From Actinomycetes bacterium (GTDB lineage: Bacteria; Actinomycetota; Acidimicrobiia; Acidimicrobiales; RAAP-2), in assembly GCA_021778895.1 (NCBI GenBank), contig JAJYBR010000003.1, positions 124,001 to 188,000 on the forward strand: a stretch of DNA of 64,000 nucleotides. The letters are read 5' to 3'. The position numbers were made by a program, and so were the translations under genes. Position 1 is the first letter of the stretch; each line of letters begins with the position of its first letter. The notes under the pieces were generated by a model. That model made no database searches, had not been told where the DNA came from, and saw nothing but the letters and a program-made list of their open reading frames with translations. Below, piece after piece: positions 53,571-61,822 of this stretch.

Positions 53571-54173
53571 GTGACCACACCGCGCTCGAGCGCCGCGCTC
53601 ATTGCGCGCGGCCGCCGTCTCGAGGTGTTGACCTTGGGCTGGAACGTGATCGGCGTCGCCGTCCTCGCCGGCGCCGCGTGGCGCGCCCGATCGGTGGCGC
53701 TGGCTGGCTTCGGTCTCGACAGCCTGATCGAGATCGGGGCCTCCATGGTCGTCATCTGGGAGCTGAGCGACACCGGCGGCCTGCGTCAGCGCCGGGCGCT
53801 CCGGTTCATCGGCGTGGCCTTCGGCATCCTCGCGCTCTATCTCGCCGCGCAGGGCGCCGTCGCCCTGGCGGCGCATCACCGTGCCGCGACGAGTCCCGCG
53901 GGCATCGCGTGGACCGCGCTGACCGCCGCGACGATGTTCGCGCTGGCCGTCGGCAAGGCTCGCACCGGGTCGGCACTCGCCAACCCCGTTCTCGTGGCCG
54001 AGGGCCGCGTCACGCGCGTCGACGGCTTGCTGGCGCTCGCCGTCCTGGCCAGCCTCGTGCTCAACGCCGCCCTCGGGTGGTGGTGGAGCGACCCCGCGGC
54101 CGGTTACGTCCTGGTGGCCTACGCCCTGCGCGAGGTGGGAGCGATCCGCCGCGAACTGCGCGCTGCCCCATGA
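53571..54173 (+). CDS. Short cation-efflux (CDF-like) membrane protein
   Basis: This 200-aa protein has about six helices and CDF-like motifs: AGFGLDSLIEIGASMVVIWEL in helix 2 and EGRVTRVDGLLALAVLASL with WWWSDPAAGYVLVAYALRE later. The C-terminal cytoplasmic domain of true CDF pumps is absent, so the metal role is uncertain. GAGGAGA precedes the GTG at 53571, and CATAAT at 53542-53547 may be its -10. It overlaps a 73-aa gene by ATGA. Confidence 0.82.
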   Translation: MTTPRSSAALIARGRRLEVLTLGWNVIGVAVLAGAAWRARSVALAGFGLDSLIEIGASMVVIWELSDTGGLRQRRALRFIGVAFGILALYLAAQGAVALAAHHRAATSPAGIAWTALTAATMFALAVGKARTGSALANPVLVAEGRVTRVDGLLALAVLASLVLNAALGWWWSDPAAGYVLVAYALREVGAIRRELRAAP

Positions 54174-54391
54174 GCTTCGTCACGCTCTACGGCGTCGTCG
54201 CGCTCACCTTCATGACGGCCATGTATGCGCTTGAGCACCGGGGACACCGCTTCGTCCTGGCGTTCGCGATCGGCTGCGCCCTGTCGAGCGTCTACGGGTT
54301 CGCGGCGGGCGCGTGGCCCTTCGGCGTCGTCGAACTCATCTGGTCACTGGTCGCGTTGCGACGCTACCGCGCCGGCGGCCCCAGACCCTGA
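54170..54391 (+). CDS. 73-aa two-helix membrane protein
   Basis: This small protein has two hydrophobic helices (VTLYGVVALTFMTAMYAL and FVLAFAIGCALSSVYGFAAG) followed by WPFGVVELIWSLVALRRY. The pattern is familiar from uncharacterised small proteins in many actinobacteria. It is translationally coupled to the CDF-like gene, suggesting they work together. The function is unknown. Confidence 0.8.
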   Translation: MSFVTLYGVVALTFMTAMYALEHRGHRFVLAFAIGCALSSVYGFAAGAWPFGVVELIWSLVALRRYRAGGPRP

Positions 54392-54428
54392 GCCGGCGTG
54401 CGGCGGTCTTGCCGCACCCTTCCCGCGG

Positions 54429-54785
54429 CTACCGGCGCGCCTGCTCGATCGTGGTCTGGGTCGCCTCGGGGTCGGCGCAGCCCACGACCCACTCATCGAC
54501 CTCGCTGCCGGTGAACCGGATCCTCACACCCCGCGGGGTGTCGCGGTGCACCGCGACGAAGAGCTTCGCGCGCGGTGCGTACACCGTGGCGACCTCGACG
54601 ACGCCGGGGATACGCGTCCCGACCTTCACGCCGATCTCGTCGGCCGCCCCGTGAGCGTCCTCGACCACCTCCACGGCGACGACCGCACTCAGCGGGGCCC
54701 GCAGGTCGCCTCGCACGCCCTCGAGCCGCTCCATCCCGGTCAGGTGCAGCTGCAGCTCACCGTCCTCCACCGTCACGTGCGCCAC
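54429..54785 (-). CDS. Hypothetical protein, PH-like beta-rich fold
   Basis: This 118-aa protein is soluble and beta-rich: VTVEDGELQLHLTGMERLEG, LSAVVAVEVVEDAHGA, KLFVAVHRDTPRGVRIRF and DEWVVGCADPEATQTTIEQ. The final helix after seven strands suggests a bacterial PH-like domain. GTG 54785 is chosen because GAGGAGG lies six bases upstream; a longer frame from 54881 has no conserved look. The function is unknown. Confidence 0.72.
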   Translation of the reverse strand: MAHVTVEDGELQLHLTGMERLEGVRGDLRAPLSAVVAVEVVEDAHGAADEIGVKVGTRIPGVVEVATVYAPRAKLFVAVHRDTPRGVRIRFTGSEVDEWVVGCADPEATQTTIEQARR

Positions 54786-54828
54786 TGGCACCTCCTCGCG
54801 GGGACCCCCCGCGAACCTTACGCCGCCC

Positions 54829-56166
54829 TCAACCCCGGGCTGGCCAGCGGGGCCACCCGCCCGCCAGACGACCGGGGGCACCCGCCAGGGTCAGGCCCGG
54901 ACGGGCACCCAAGGTCTCGAGCAGGGCACTGAAGTTGCGCCCGAAGGCCGTCGAGTTCTTGCCGGTGTACTGCGACGCGCCCATGGCCCAGCCCAGCCGG
55001 GTCGGCGATGCCCAGCCCGTCTCCAGGCACGTCTTGGTGTCGTGCACGACGCCGACGACCGTGGCCGACGTGACGCGCTGCCCGACGCGCACGCGGGGGG
55101 TCACGTTCTCGGCCACGTAGGCGACGAGGCCTGCGGCCGGGCCCGCGGAGAGCCGGTAGGCGATGAAGGTCCCGCTCGGCCAGCCCGGGTCGCTCACGTT
55201 GAGGACCAGTCCGGGGCCGAGCGCGTAGACGGGACCCGAGCCGCAGTAGTCGACTCCCTGGTCGATCTCCTGGGGCACGAGGGCGCGCACGGCGCGCAGG
55301 GGATTGCGGTAGCCCGCGCCGCCGCCGTCGTTGATGGCCACCAGCAGGCGGGAACCCGCGACGGTGATCCCCGCTGCCGCAGCACCCGCCGGAACGGCGA
55401 CCGCGCCCGTACCCATCGACGTGCCGTAGGCGCTCAGGCGGCCGTTCGACTCGAGCGCGACGACCCCTGGCCCCGCCGGAGCCAGGGCCACGGTGGGAGC
55501 TCCCGACGGGCGTGACCCGAGAGCCGGTGCACCCAGGGTGGGCGCGTCGAAGGCGACGACGGCCCCGCTGGAGGTCGCGATCCAGTAACCACCCGTGGCT
55601 GCGTCCACGGCGATGGCCACGGCCGTGACCGGTGCCGTGGCGCCGTAGGCGAGGTGGTGGGCCAGCGAGCCGTGCGCCCGCGTGCCGAAAGCGTCGACCG
55701 CCCCATTGGCCCGCAGCACCAGGTAGCCGGTCCCGCGCGACGCTGCGGCGATGGCCACGGCCGCCGGGTACTGGCCCCACCCCCCGCCGGGGATCCGCGG
55801 GCCGCCGAGGGCGGGCGCGTCGATCGCCTCGACGCGCCCGTTCGAGAACAGCACCCAGTAGCCGCCCGTGCGGGCGTCGGCCGCGATGCCCGTAGCGCTG
55901 ACGCCGGGCTGCGTGGGCGGAGCGGGCACGACGCGCGCGTCGCGCCCGAACACGTCGACCTGCCCATTGATGCGCACGTCCGCGTAGCTCGCTCCCCCCG
56001 GGGCCCCTGCGACACCCACCACCGCCGGAAACCCGAGCCCCGACGCTCCCGGCGAGGAGATCCCGAGCCGGAGCGCCACGGTCGACGCGGGCGACGCCGC
56101 CACCGGGAACCCGACGAGGAGCAGGACCGCCAGGAGGACCGATCCCGCCGCTGGCCACGTTCGCAT
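54829..56166 (-). CDS. Secreted propeller-repeat protein with M23-like C-terminal domain
   Basis: This 445-aa protein has a signal peptide (VLLAVLLLVGFPVAASPA), then about five repeats of 40-50 residues such as GGYWVLFSNGRVEAIDAP and GGYWIATSSGAVVAFDAP, a propeller-like type frequent in Acidimicrobiia. From about residue 295 a beta-rich domain (EIDQGVDYCGSGPVYALGPG, then VGQRVTSATVVGVVH) resembles M23/lysostaphin-like peptidases. The usual zinc H-x-x-x-D and H-x-H ligands are not evident, so it is probably a binding rather than a catalytic domain. TAGCGT lies eight bases before the ATG. Confidence 0.8.
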   Translation of the reverse strand: MRTWPAAGSVLLAVLLLVGFPVAASPASTVALRLGISSPGASGLGFPAVVGVAGAPGGASYADVRINGQVDVFGRDARVVPAPPTQPGVSATGIAADARTGGYWVLFSNGRVEAIDAPALGGPRIPGGGWGQYPAAVAIAAASRGTGYLVLRANGAVDAFGTRAHGSLAHHLAYGATAPVTAVAIAVDAATGGYWIATSSGAVVAFDAPTLGAPALGSRPSGAPTVALAPAGPGVVALESNGRLSAYGTSMGTGAVAVPAGAAAAGITVAGSRLLVAINDGGGAGYRNPLRAVRALVPQEIDQGVDYCGSGPVYALGPGLVLNVSDPGWPSGTFIAYRLSAGPAAGLVAYVAENVTPRVRVGQRVTSATVVGVVHDTKTCLETGWASPTRLGWAMGASQYTGKNSTAFGRNFSALLETLGARPGLTLAGAPGRLAGGWPRWPARG

Positions 56167-56259
56167 GTCCTGGCACGCTATCCCAGCAGCCTGGAGCCCT
56201 CGAAGCCGCCCCGCATTGTCCCCGTGCGCCCTGAATTGTTCTGCTCTACAGTGGAACTT

Positions 56260-56937
56260 GTGACGTCACCCTCGCCCGCCGACGAGCTCCTCGCCCAGGC
56301 GCGAGCGCTCGGGGATCCGAACCGTCTCCGCTTGTTCCGCTACCTCGTCGCCCACGACGAGCCCGCCGCCGTCGCCGAGCTGACCGACATGGCGGGACTG
56401 AACCACAACACTGTTCGCCAGCACCTCGCGGTGCTGGTCGACGCGGGACTGGTCGACGAGAGTCGCGAGGTGCGATCACGCGTCGGGCGTCCGCGCCTGC
56501 TCTATCGCGCCGATGCGGGGGCCGCGAGTCGCTGGGACGCCCCGGGGACCTACGTGTGGCTCGCCGAGCTCTTGAGTGACGCGTTGAGTCGCCAGATCTC
56601 CCCCCGGGAGGCCGGGCGCCTACGCGGAGTGCAGCGGGCAGCCGAGCTCAGCGACGGCGGCTCTGCTCTCGACGTGATGGAGGCGGATCTGGCTCGCCGG
56701 GGGTTCCATCCGCGCCGGGAGTCGAACCGGACCCGGGTCGACTTCGTCCTGGAGCGCTGTCCGTTCGTCGACGTGGCGGCCGTCAATCCCGCCACCGTCT
56801 GCCAGCTCCACCTGGGACTGGTCGAGGGGCTGGCGACGGGCTTGGGAGGCTGGGAGGTCGAGGATCTCGTCGCCCACTCGCCGCGCGAGGCGGGCTGCCG
56901 GCTCGCCCTGCGCGCCGTGGCGGCTCGGCGACGCTGA
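56260..56937 (+). CDS. SufR-like winged-helix regulator with C-terminal cysteines
   Basis: This 225-aa protein has an ArsR/DeoR-type HTH (ALGDPNRLRLFRYLV, then GLNHNTVRQHLAVLVDAGLV) and a C-terminal domain with spaced cysteines in ERCPFVDVAAVNPATVCQLH and EAGCRLALRA. That layout matches COG2345/SufR-like regulators, in which such cysteines hold an iron-sulfur cluster sensing iron, oxygen or NO. TACAGT lies seven bases before the GTG at 56260. It precedes hemerythrin, NnrS-like, DUF2249 and DUF59 genes, which it probably controls. Confidence 0.83.
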   Translation: MTSPSPADELLAQARALGDPNRLRLFRYLVAHDEPAAVAELTDMAGLNHNTVRQHLAVLVDAGLVDESREVRSRVGRPRLLYRADAGAASRWDAPGTYVWLAELLSDALSRQISPREAGRLRGVQRAAELSDGGSALDVMEADLARRGFHPRRESNRTRVDFVLERCPFVDVAAVNPATVCQLHLGLVEGLATGLGGWEVEDLVAHSPREAGCRLALRAVAARRR

Positions 56938-56954
56938 CGGGACCTTTTCCCCTC

Positions 56955-56968
56955 TATTTTTCTGTTAG
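56955..56968 (+). promoter_or_regulatory. Shared element TATTTTTCTGTTAG upstream of the hemerythrin gene
   Basis: This 14-bp AT-rich element recurs almost unchanged as TATTTTCTGTTAG at 59446-59458, upstream of the DUF2249-DUF59 operon. A TAATAT box follows about 20 bp downstream. It is the best candidate binding site for the adjacent SufR-like regulator. Confidence 0.55.
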
Positions 56969-57026
56969 CGGATGGATTAATATGGTCGGGGCGTCGGCTG
57001 GCGCCGGATCCCAAGGAGAGACGACC

Positions 57027-57944
57027 GTGAATGACCTCGACGCCACGAACGCCATGATGACCCACCACGCCCAACTCGTGGGCCAGGTGGACACGCTGGC
57101 CCGATCGGTCGAGACCGACCCCACCCTCGCGGCCACTGCGGCACTGCTCGCGTACCTGGCGGGCGAGGTCCTGCCACACGCGCTCGCCGAGGAGGCGTCG
57201 ATCTATCGCGCCGCCAGCGACCTCCCCGCACTGGCCCCGCTCATCGGCGGTCTGATCGTTGAGCACCACGAGCTCGCCCGCCTCGGCGACGACCTCAACC
57301 CCGCGACGCCGGACCTCGTCCGTCGTGCGGCCGCACGCCGTGTGCGGCTCCTCTTCGCCGACCACGTCGGCGTCGAGAACGAAGTGGTTCTCCCCGCCCT
57401 GCGCGACGAGGCTCCGGGATCGCTGCCCAGGCTCCTCGAGGCCATGCACGAGTTCCTCGGCGCGCCGGCCACGGATCCCGCTCCGGCCACGACCGACGAT
57501 GCCCTCTTCGCCCTCCTCGGTCAGGCCAGCGACGAGCTCGAGCGGGCCGGGGCGTCCGACGCGGCCGGCCGGCTGCTGGCCCGCGCCTGGACGGTCCTGC
57601 GTGCGCCGCGTCCCGACCTGGCGCGCCGCGTGACCTCGCGCCTGCACCGGGTCGCCCGCTCCCTCGAGCCCACCGCGGTGTCGATCGCCACCCCGTCAAC
57701 GAGCGCGCCGAGCGACACCGACAGCCTCGACGTGCGCTCGATGCCACCGCGCGATCGTCACGAGTCGATCTTCTCGGCGTACGAGGCGCTGCCCGCCGGC
57801 GCGTCGTTCGTCCTGGTGAACGACCACGACCCCAAGCCCCTGCGCTACCAGTTCGACGCCGAGCATCCCGGAGCGTTCACGTGGGACTACCTGGAGTCGG
57901 GCCCCCAGGTGTGGCGCGTGCGGATCGGGCGCAGCGCTGCCTAG
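57027..57944 (+). CDS. Hemerythrin HHE-domain protein fused to DUF2249
   Basis: This 305-aa protein has an N-terminal hemerythrin-like four-helix bundle with di-iron ligand patterns MTHHAQLV, HALAEEASIY, EHHELARL and DHVGVENEVVLPAL. The C-terminal 75 residues form a DUF2249 domain: LDVRSMPPRDRHESIFSAYE and FVLVNDHDPKPLRYQF. Proteins of this build occur with NO and nitrite-responsive genes and may bind NO or oxygen or help repair di-iron centres; the exact role is unknown. AAGGAGA precedes the GTG. Its stop overlaps that of the convergent membrane protein gene in CTAG. Confidence 0.9.
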   Translation: MNDLDATNAMMTHHAQLVGQVDTLARSVETDPTLAATAALLAYLAGEVLPHALAEEASIYRAASDLPALAPLIGGLIVEHHELARLGDDLNPATPDLVRRAAARRVRLLFADHVGVENEVVLPALRDEAPGSLPRLLEAMHEFLGAPATDPAPATTDDALFALLGQASDELERAGASDAAGRLLARAWTVLRAPRPDLARRVTSRLHRVARSLEPTAVSIATPSTSAPSDTDSLDVRSMPPRDRHESIFSAYEALPAGASFVLVNDHDPKPLRYQFDAEHPGAFTWDYLESGPQVWRVRIGRSAA

Positions 57945-59311
57945 CGCGTCGGCGCCGGGTCGAGCGAACCCGGTGCGGCTGCGGCCACGCGACTGCGGCG
58001 CGCCACGCGCCAGGGTCCAAGGGCGAGGTTGGCACCCACGACGACGCCCGTGAGGGCCAGCAGGATGCCGGCCAGCCCCGTCAGCGGGGCAACGGCGGTG
58101 GCCAGCCCCAAGGACAGAGCGGCCACGGCTCCCGTCGTGCTCCCGTAGCTGACGAGCGCCCAGCGAGCCGAGTAGAGGTCGGCGAATCCCAGGGCTTGGC
58201 CGTTGGGCCCGGTGACCACACCGCGGGCCCGCAGCACCGACCAGGCGATGAAGGGGACCACCTTGTGCGCGTGGCCCACGAGGGCGACCAGCAGCCATCC
58301 GCCGGAGAGGGCCAGCGCCGCCGCGACGAGATCCCGGCCCGCCCGAGGGTGCGCGGCGATGATGATCGCCGCCGCCAGTGCGAGCACCATGCCCGCGACC
58401 AGAGACGCCGCACTCGTCAGCACGAAGACGAGATGCAGGTCACGCGCGCGGCGGCGCCGGCGCACGTGCGCGCCCAGTGCCACCACGTGCGCGATGGCGC
58501 CAGCGGCGAGCACCGCGGCGCCACCACCGGCGAGCACCGGGGACGCGCTGATCAGACCCGCCGCGAGCACCACGGCGCCCACGGGCACCAGCCACACCGA
58601 GATGCGCACCGAGCGCGCGCGCGCCTCGAGGTGCGCCAGCATGAACATCGGCCACAGCTTGCTCGCCACCCCGACGTACGCCGTGCCCAGCCAGGCGAAG
58701 AGGCCGAGAACGCCCATCGCCAGGTCGGCGCGCGCCGACAGCGCGAACCAGGATGCCTGGCGGTCCCCGACGAAGGCGACGCCGAGATAGGTCGTGATCA
58801 GCGCACCGGCGAGCGACCACCGCATCGCCGTGACCGCGGGGCCCTTGCCGCGCACGAGCAGTGCGGGCCCCAGGTTCCAGCCCACGACCAGCACGGCGAT
58901 GCCGGCCGCCGCGCCGCCCAGACCCGTCACCACCGGCGTGGACAGGCCGATCCCGAGGGGCAGCATCCAGGAGGCCGCGATCCATAGCGCGCAGCTGGCG
59001 TAGCCCGCGACCGTCGAGCGGAGAGGCCGCCCGGTGATGACCGGCACGAACTGGTGGAGTGCCCCGAGCAGCCCCATGGCGAGCGTCGCCAGCACGCCGA
59101 AGTGCACGGCCGCGACGACGGGATCGGCGGTGACGTCGCGGGCGGCCTGGCCCGCGACGACGAACCACGCGACGCCGGTCGCCACCAGACCCAGAGCCGA
59201 CGCCCCGAGGAACGACAGGGGCACTCCGGGAGCCGGCACCGCCGCCGGGACACCGCGGGGCCGTCCCGCCCAGGTCGCGCCCGAGCCGGGTGCCGTCGCT
59301 GCTGGGGCCAT
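57941..59311 (-). CDS. NnrS/heme-copper-oxidase-like multi-TM membrane protein
   Basis: This 456-aa protein has about twelve helices and histidines placed in or near them: AVHFGVLATLAMGLLGALHQ, PVITGRPL, MFMLAHLEARA and VGHAHKVVPFIAWSVL. This resembles subunit I of heme-copper and NO reductases and NnrS, but CuB and heme ligands cannot be assigned by eye. Family members are often next to hemerythrin and DUF2249 genes, as here. ATG 59311 has GAGA just upstream; TATAAT lies further up on the minus strand near 59375. The function is probably tied to NO or oxygen handling. Confidence 0.75.
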   Translation of the reverse strand: MAPAATAPGSGATWAGRPRGVPAAVPAPGVPLSFLGASALGLVATGVAWFVVAGQAARDVTADPVVAAVHFGVLATLAMGLLGALHQFVPVITGRPLRSTVAGYASCALWIAASWMLPLGIGLSTPVVTGLGGAAAGIAVLVVGWNLGPALLVRGKGPAVTAMRWSLAGALITTYLGVAFVGDRQASWFALSARADLAMGVLGLFAWLGTAYVGVASKLWPMFMLAHLEARARSVRISVWLVPVGAVVLAAGLISASPVLAGGGAAVLAAGAIAHVVALGAHVRRRRRARDLHLVFVLTSAASLVAGMVLALAAAIIIAAHPRAGRDLVAAALALSGGWLLVALVGHAHKVVPFIAWSVLRARGVVTGPNGQALGFADLYSARWALVSYGSTTGAVAALSLGLATAVAPLTGLAGILLALTGVVVGANLALGPWRVARRSRVAAAAPGSLDPAPTR

Positions 59312-59445
59312 GACGTCTCGCTTTCCCGGGGGCCGACGCGTCGGCACCTTATTTCTTTTCGCTGACGTAATTATACGCTCCACGAGCTCGCGAAACGACT
59401 GGACGCAGCACTCGCCCCGTGGTTGCTCCGGACCGCCGCTCCTGC

Positions 59446-59458
59446 TATTTTCTGTTAG
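59446..59458 (+). promoter_or_regulatory. Shared element TATTTTCTGTTAG upstream of DUF2249-DUF59
   Basis: This is nearly the same as 56955-56968, one T shorter. It is followed by TCAGCAGAAA, so TTTCTG and CAGAAA make an inverted repeat with an 8-bp spacer. It lies 40 bp before the DUF2249 start. Confidence 0.55.
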
Positions 59459-59497
59459 TCAGCAGAAATTTATCCGCTGGAAGACGCAAGGAGACCC

Positions 59498-59719
59498 ATG
59501 GCCACCGTCGACGCCCGCCCGATCATCGCCGCTGGCGATGAGCCCTTCGAGGCCATCATGGCTGCGGTCAGCGCGCTAGGAGCCGACGAGGAGCTGGTCG
59601 TGCTCGCTCCCTTCGAGCCCGTGCCCCTCGAGGGCGTGCTCGGCGCCCAGGGATTCACCTACACGGCCGAGGACCTCGGTGACGGCGACTGGCGCGTCAC
59701 CTTCCGGTCGGCCTCGTGA
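59498..59719 (+). CDS. Stand-alone DUF2249 protein
   Basis: This 73-aa protein is a single DUF2249 domain: VDARPIIAAGDEPFEAIMAAV, ELVVLAPFEPVPLEGVL and GDWRVTFRS. It is a short relative of the C-terminal domain of the hemerythrin protein 2 kb away. AAGGAG precedes the ATG. It overlaps the DUF59 gene as GTGA. A role in electron transfer or metal-site maintenance is only inferred. Confidence 0.85.
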   Translation: MATVDARPIIAAGDEPFEAIMAAVSALGADEELVVLAPFEPVPLEGVLGAQGFTYTAEDLGDGDWRVTFRSAS

Positions 59720-60066
59720 GCCCCGCCCCCGAGCCCCGCGACGCTCCCCCGTCCGCCGCCGACCCCGGACTCGACGCCGTGTGGCAGGCCCTGCGCACCG
59801 TCGACGACCCCGAGCTGCGCCTCGACGTGGTCTCGCTCGGGCTCGTCTACGACGTGCGCCGCAGCGAGAGCGGCGTCGTCGTCGAGATGACGATGACGAC
59901 ACCCGGTTGCCCCGCAGCGGAGATCATCCCGGAGATGGCCCACGACGCGGTGGCCGCGGCGGTTGGCGACGGCCCGGTCGACGTCCGTGTGGTGTGGGAT
60001 CCGCCCTGGGACCCGTCGATGATCGACGAGGCGGCCTTCGGGGCCCGCGGGTATCGACGACGGTAG
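59716..60066 (+). CDS. MIP18/DUF59-family protein (SufT/PaaD-like)
   Basis: This 116-aa protein has the MIP18 pattern: VWQALRTVDDPELRLDVVSLGLVYDV, VVEMTMTTPGCPAAEII with the conserved cysteine, and VRVVWDPPWDPSMIDE. Such proteins assist Fe-S cluster maturation. With an Fe-S type regulator and DUF2249 proteins it fits a cluster-repair function after NO or oxygen stress. It is co-translated with the DUF2249 gene. Confidence 0.9.
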   Translation: MSPAPEPRDAPPSAADPGLDAVWQALRTVDDPELRLDVVSLGLVYDVRRSESGVVVEMTMTTPGCPAAEIIPEMAHDAVAAAVGDGPVDVRVVWDPPWDPSMIDEAAFGARGYRRR

Positions 60067-60076
60067 CGTGGCCGCG

Positions 60077-60448
60077 ATGGGCGACATCGTGGTGACCCGC
60101 ATCTACGGCGACGACGGGCGCGCGGCGGGCGACGCACGGGTCCTGGTCGACCGTCTCTGGCCCCGCGGGGTCACCCGCGACGCAGCTGATCTCGACGAGT
60201 GGGCCAAGGACGCCGCGCCCAGTCCCGAGCTTCGCCGCTGGTACGCCCACGACGTGGCCCGCTTCGACGAGTTCCGCCAGCGCTACGAGTTCGAGCTGCG
60301 CGAGACGCCCGCGGCGCAGACCGTCACCCACTTGCTGGATCTCACGGCGTCGTCGCGACTGGTCCTCATCACGGCCGCTCGTGACCTCGAGCACTCGAGC
60401 GCCCGAGTGCTCGCCGACGAGCTGGCCCGCGTCGCGGCAACCCGCTAG
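60077..60448 (+). CDS. DUF488-family protein
   Basis: This 123-aa protein has the DUF488 marks TRIYGDDG, VLVDRLWPRGVTRDAADLDEW and SPELRRWYAHDVARFDEF. Its function is unknown. I prefer ATG 60077 because TAGCGT lies seven bases upstream; a GTG at 60068 would sit within that box. It is transcribed in the same direction as DUF59 but seems to have its own promoter. Confidence 0.88.
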   Translation: MGDIVVTRIYGDDGRAAGDARVLVDRLWPRGVTRDAADLDEWAKDAAPSPELRRWYAHDVARFDEFRQRYEFELRETPAAQTVTHLLDLTASSRLVLITAARDLEHSSARVLADELARVAATR

Positions 60449-60493
60449 CCAGCACGCCTCGGGCCAACAACTAGGTTGGGGGCGCCCAGCGCC

Positions 60494-61822
60494 ATGGCCA
60501 GCACCCTGATCTTCGACGAGTACGAGCTCACGATGTCGCAGGCGTTCTGGCGCGTGGGCTTGACCGGGCCCGTGGCCTTCGAGCTCGTCCTGCGATCGCT
60601 GCCGCGCCACTACGGCTACGCGGTGACCGCCGGCTTGGCCGACGTTCTCGACTTCCTGACCGAGTTCTCCGTGTCGGGACCCGACCTCGACGCACTGCGC
60701 GCGGCGGGTCGCTTCGACCCGCGCTTCCTCGACCACTGCGCGGACATCCGCTTCACCGGCGACGTCGACGCCATCGCCGAGGGCACGCCGGTGGGCGCGG
60801 GCACGCCGCTGCTGCGCGTCACCGCCCCGCGCATCGAGGCGTCCTTGGCCGAGGGCGCGCTGCTGGCGATCGTCTCGCACCAGACGGCGGTGGCCACCCG
60901 GGCTCGCCGCATCGTGGACGCGGCGGCCGGCCGCCCGGTCTCGGACTTCTCGCTGCGCCGCCTGCCCGGCGTCGGGTCCGCGCGCGCGACCGCCCGCGCG
61001 GCGTGGATCGGGGGCGTCTCGGCGACCGCGACGACCAGCGCTGGCCTCGACCTCGGCATCGCGACCACCGGGACGATGGCGCACCACTACGTCCTGGCCC
61101 ACGGACCGGCCAGCGAGCAGGAGGCGTTCGCCGCGTTCCTGCGCGAGTTCCCCGAGCGCGCGGTCCTCCTCGTCGACACCTATGACCCGGCGGTCGGGGT
61201 GGCCCGCGCGATCGCGGCGAGCCGGGCGACGGGCGTGGCCCTCCAGGGCATCCGCCTCGACTCGGGCGACTTGGACGTCGAGTCGCGCCGCGCGCGCGAG
61301 CTGCTCGACCGGGCGGGCATGACCCAGACCCAGATCGTGGCCACCAACGACCTCACCGAGGACCGCGTCGCCGCCCTCGTCGCCGCGGGGGCCCCGATCG
61401 ACGCCTTCGGCGTGGGGACCGCCCTGGCGACCAGTGCGGCAGTTCCGGCCCTGTCCGCGGTGTACAAGCTGGTCGCGCAGCGCACCGCGGCGGGCTGGGA
61501 GGCCGTGATGAAGCACTCGGCCGGCAAGCGGAACGACCCCGGACGCCACCAGGTCTTCCGCCAGGACGCCACGAGTGACATCCTCGGCCTCGCCGACGAG
61601 GACCTGCCGGGTCAGACCCTGCTCGAACCCGTCATGCGCGCGGGTCAGGTGCTCGCCGGACGGCCCACGCTGGACGCCGCACGGACCCGCTGCGCCGCGT
61701 CGGTGGCGCAGCTGCCCGACGAGATACGCCGGCCGCGAGCCACCCGCGTGCTCCACGTGCGCCCGAGCGCCCGGCTCGTGACCCTCACGCGCGCCCTGCG
61801 GCGCGCCGCGCAGTCGACCTAG
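60494..61822 (+). CDS. pncB: Nicotinate phosphoribosyltransferase
   Basis: This 442-aa enzyme makes nicotinate mononucleotide for NAD salvage. It shows YELTMSQAFWR at the N-terminus, SDFSLRRLPG, GTMAHHYVLAHG and the phosphate-binding GIRLDSGDLDVESRRAR, with FGVGTALATS later. The N-terminal ATG 60494 is 15 bases after a TAGGTT box. The stop overlaps that of the convergent DsrE-like gene in CTAG. Confidence 0.93.
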   Translation: MASTLIFDEYELTMSQAFWRVGLTGPVAFELVLRSLPRHYGYAVTAGLADVLDFLTEFSVSGPDLDALRAAGRFDPRFLDHCADIRFTGDVDAIAEGTPVGAGTPLLRVTAPRIEASLAEGALLAIVSHQTAVATRARRIVDAAAGRPVSDFSLRRLPGVGSARATARAAWIGGVSATATTSAGLDLGIATTGTMAHHYVLAHGPASEQEAFAAFLREFPERAVLLVDTYDPAVGVARAIAASRATGVALQGIRLDSGDLDVESRRARELLDRAGMTQTQIVATNDLTEDRVAALVAAGAPIDAFGVGTALATSAAVPALSAVYKLVAQRTAAGWEAVMKHSAGKRNDPGRHQVFRQDATSDILGLADEDLPGQTLLEPVMRAGQVLAGRPTLDAARTRCAASVAQLPDEIRRPRATRVLHVRPSARLVTLTRALRRAAQST

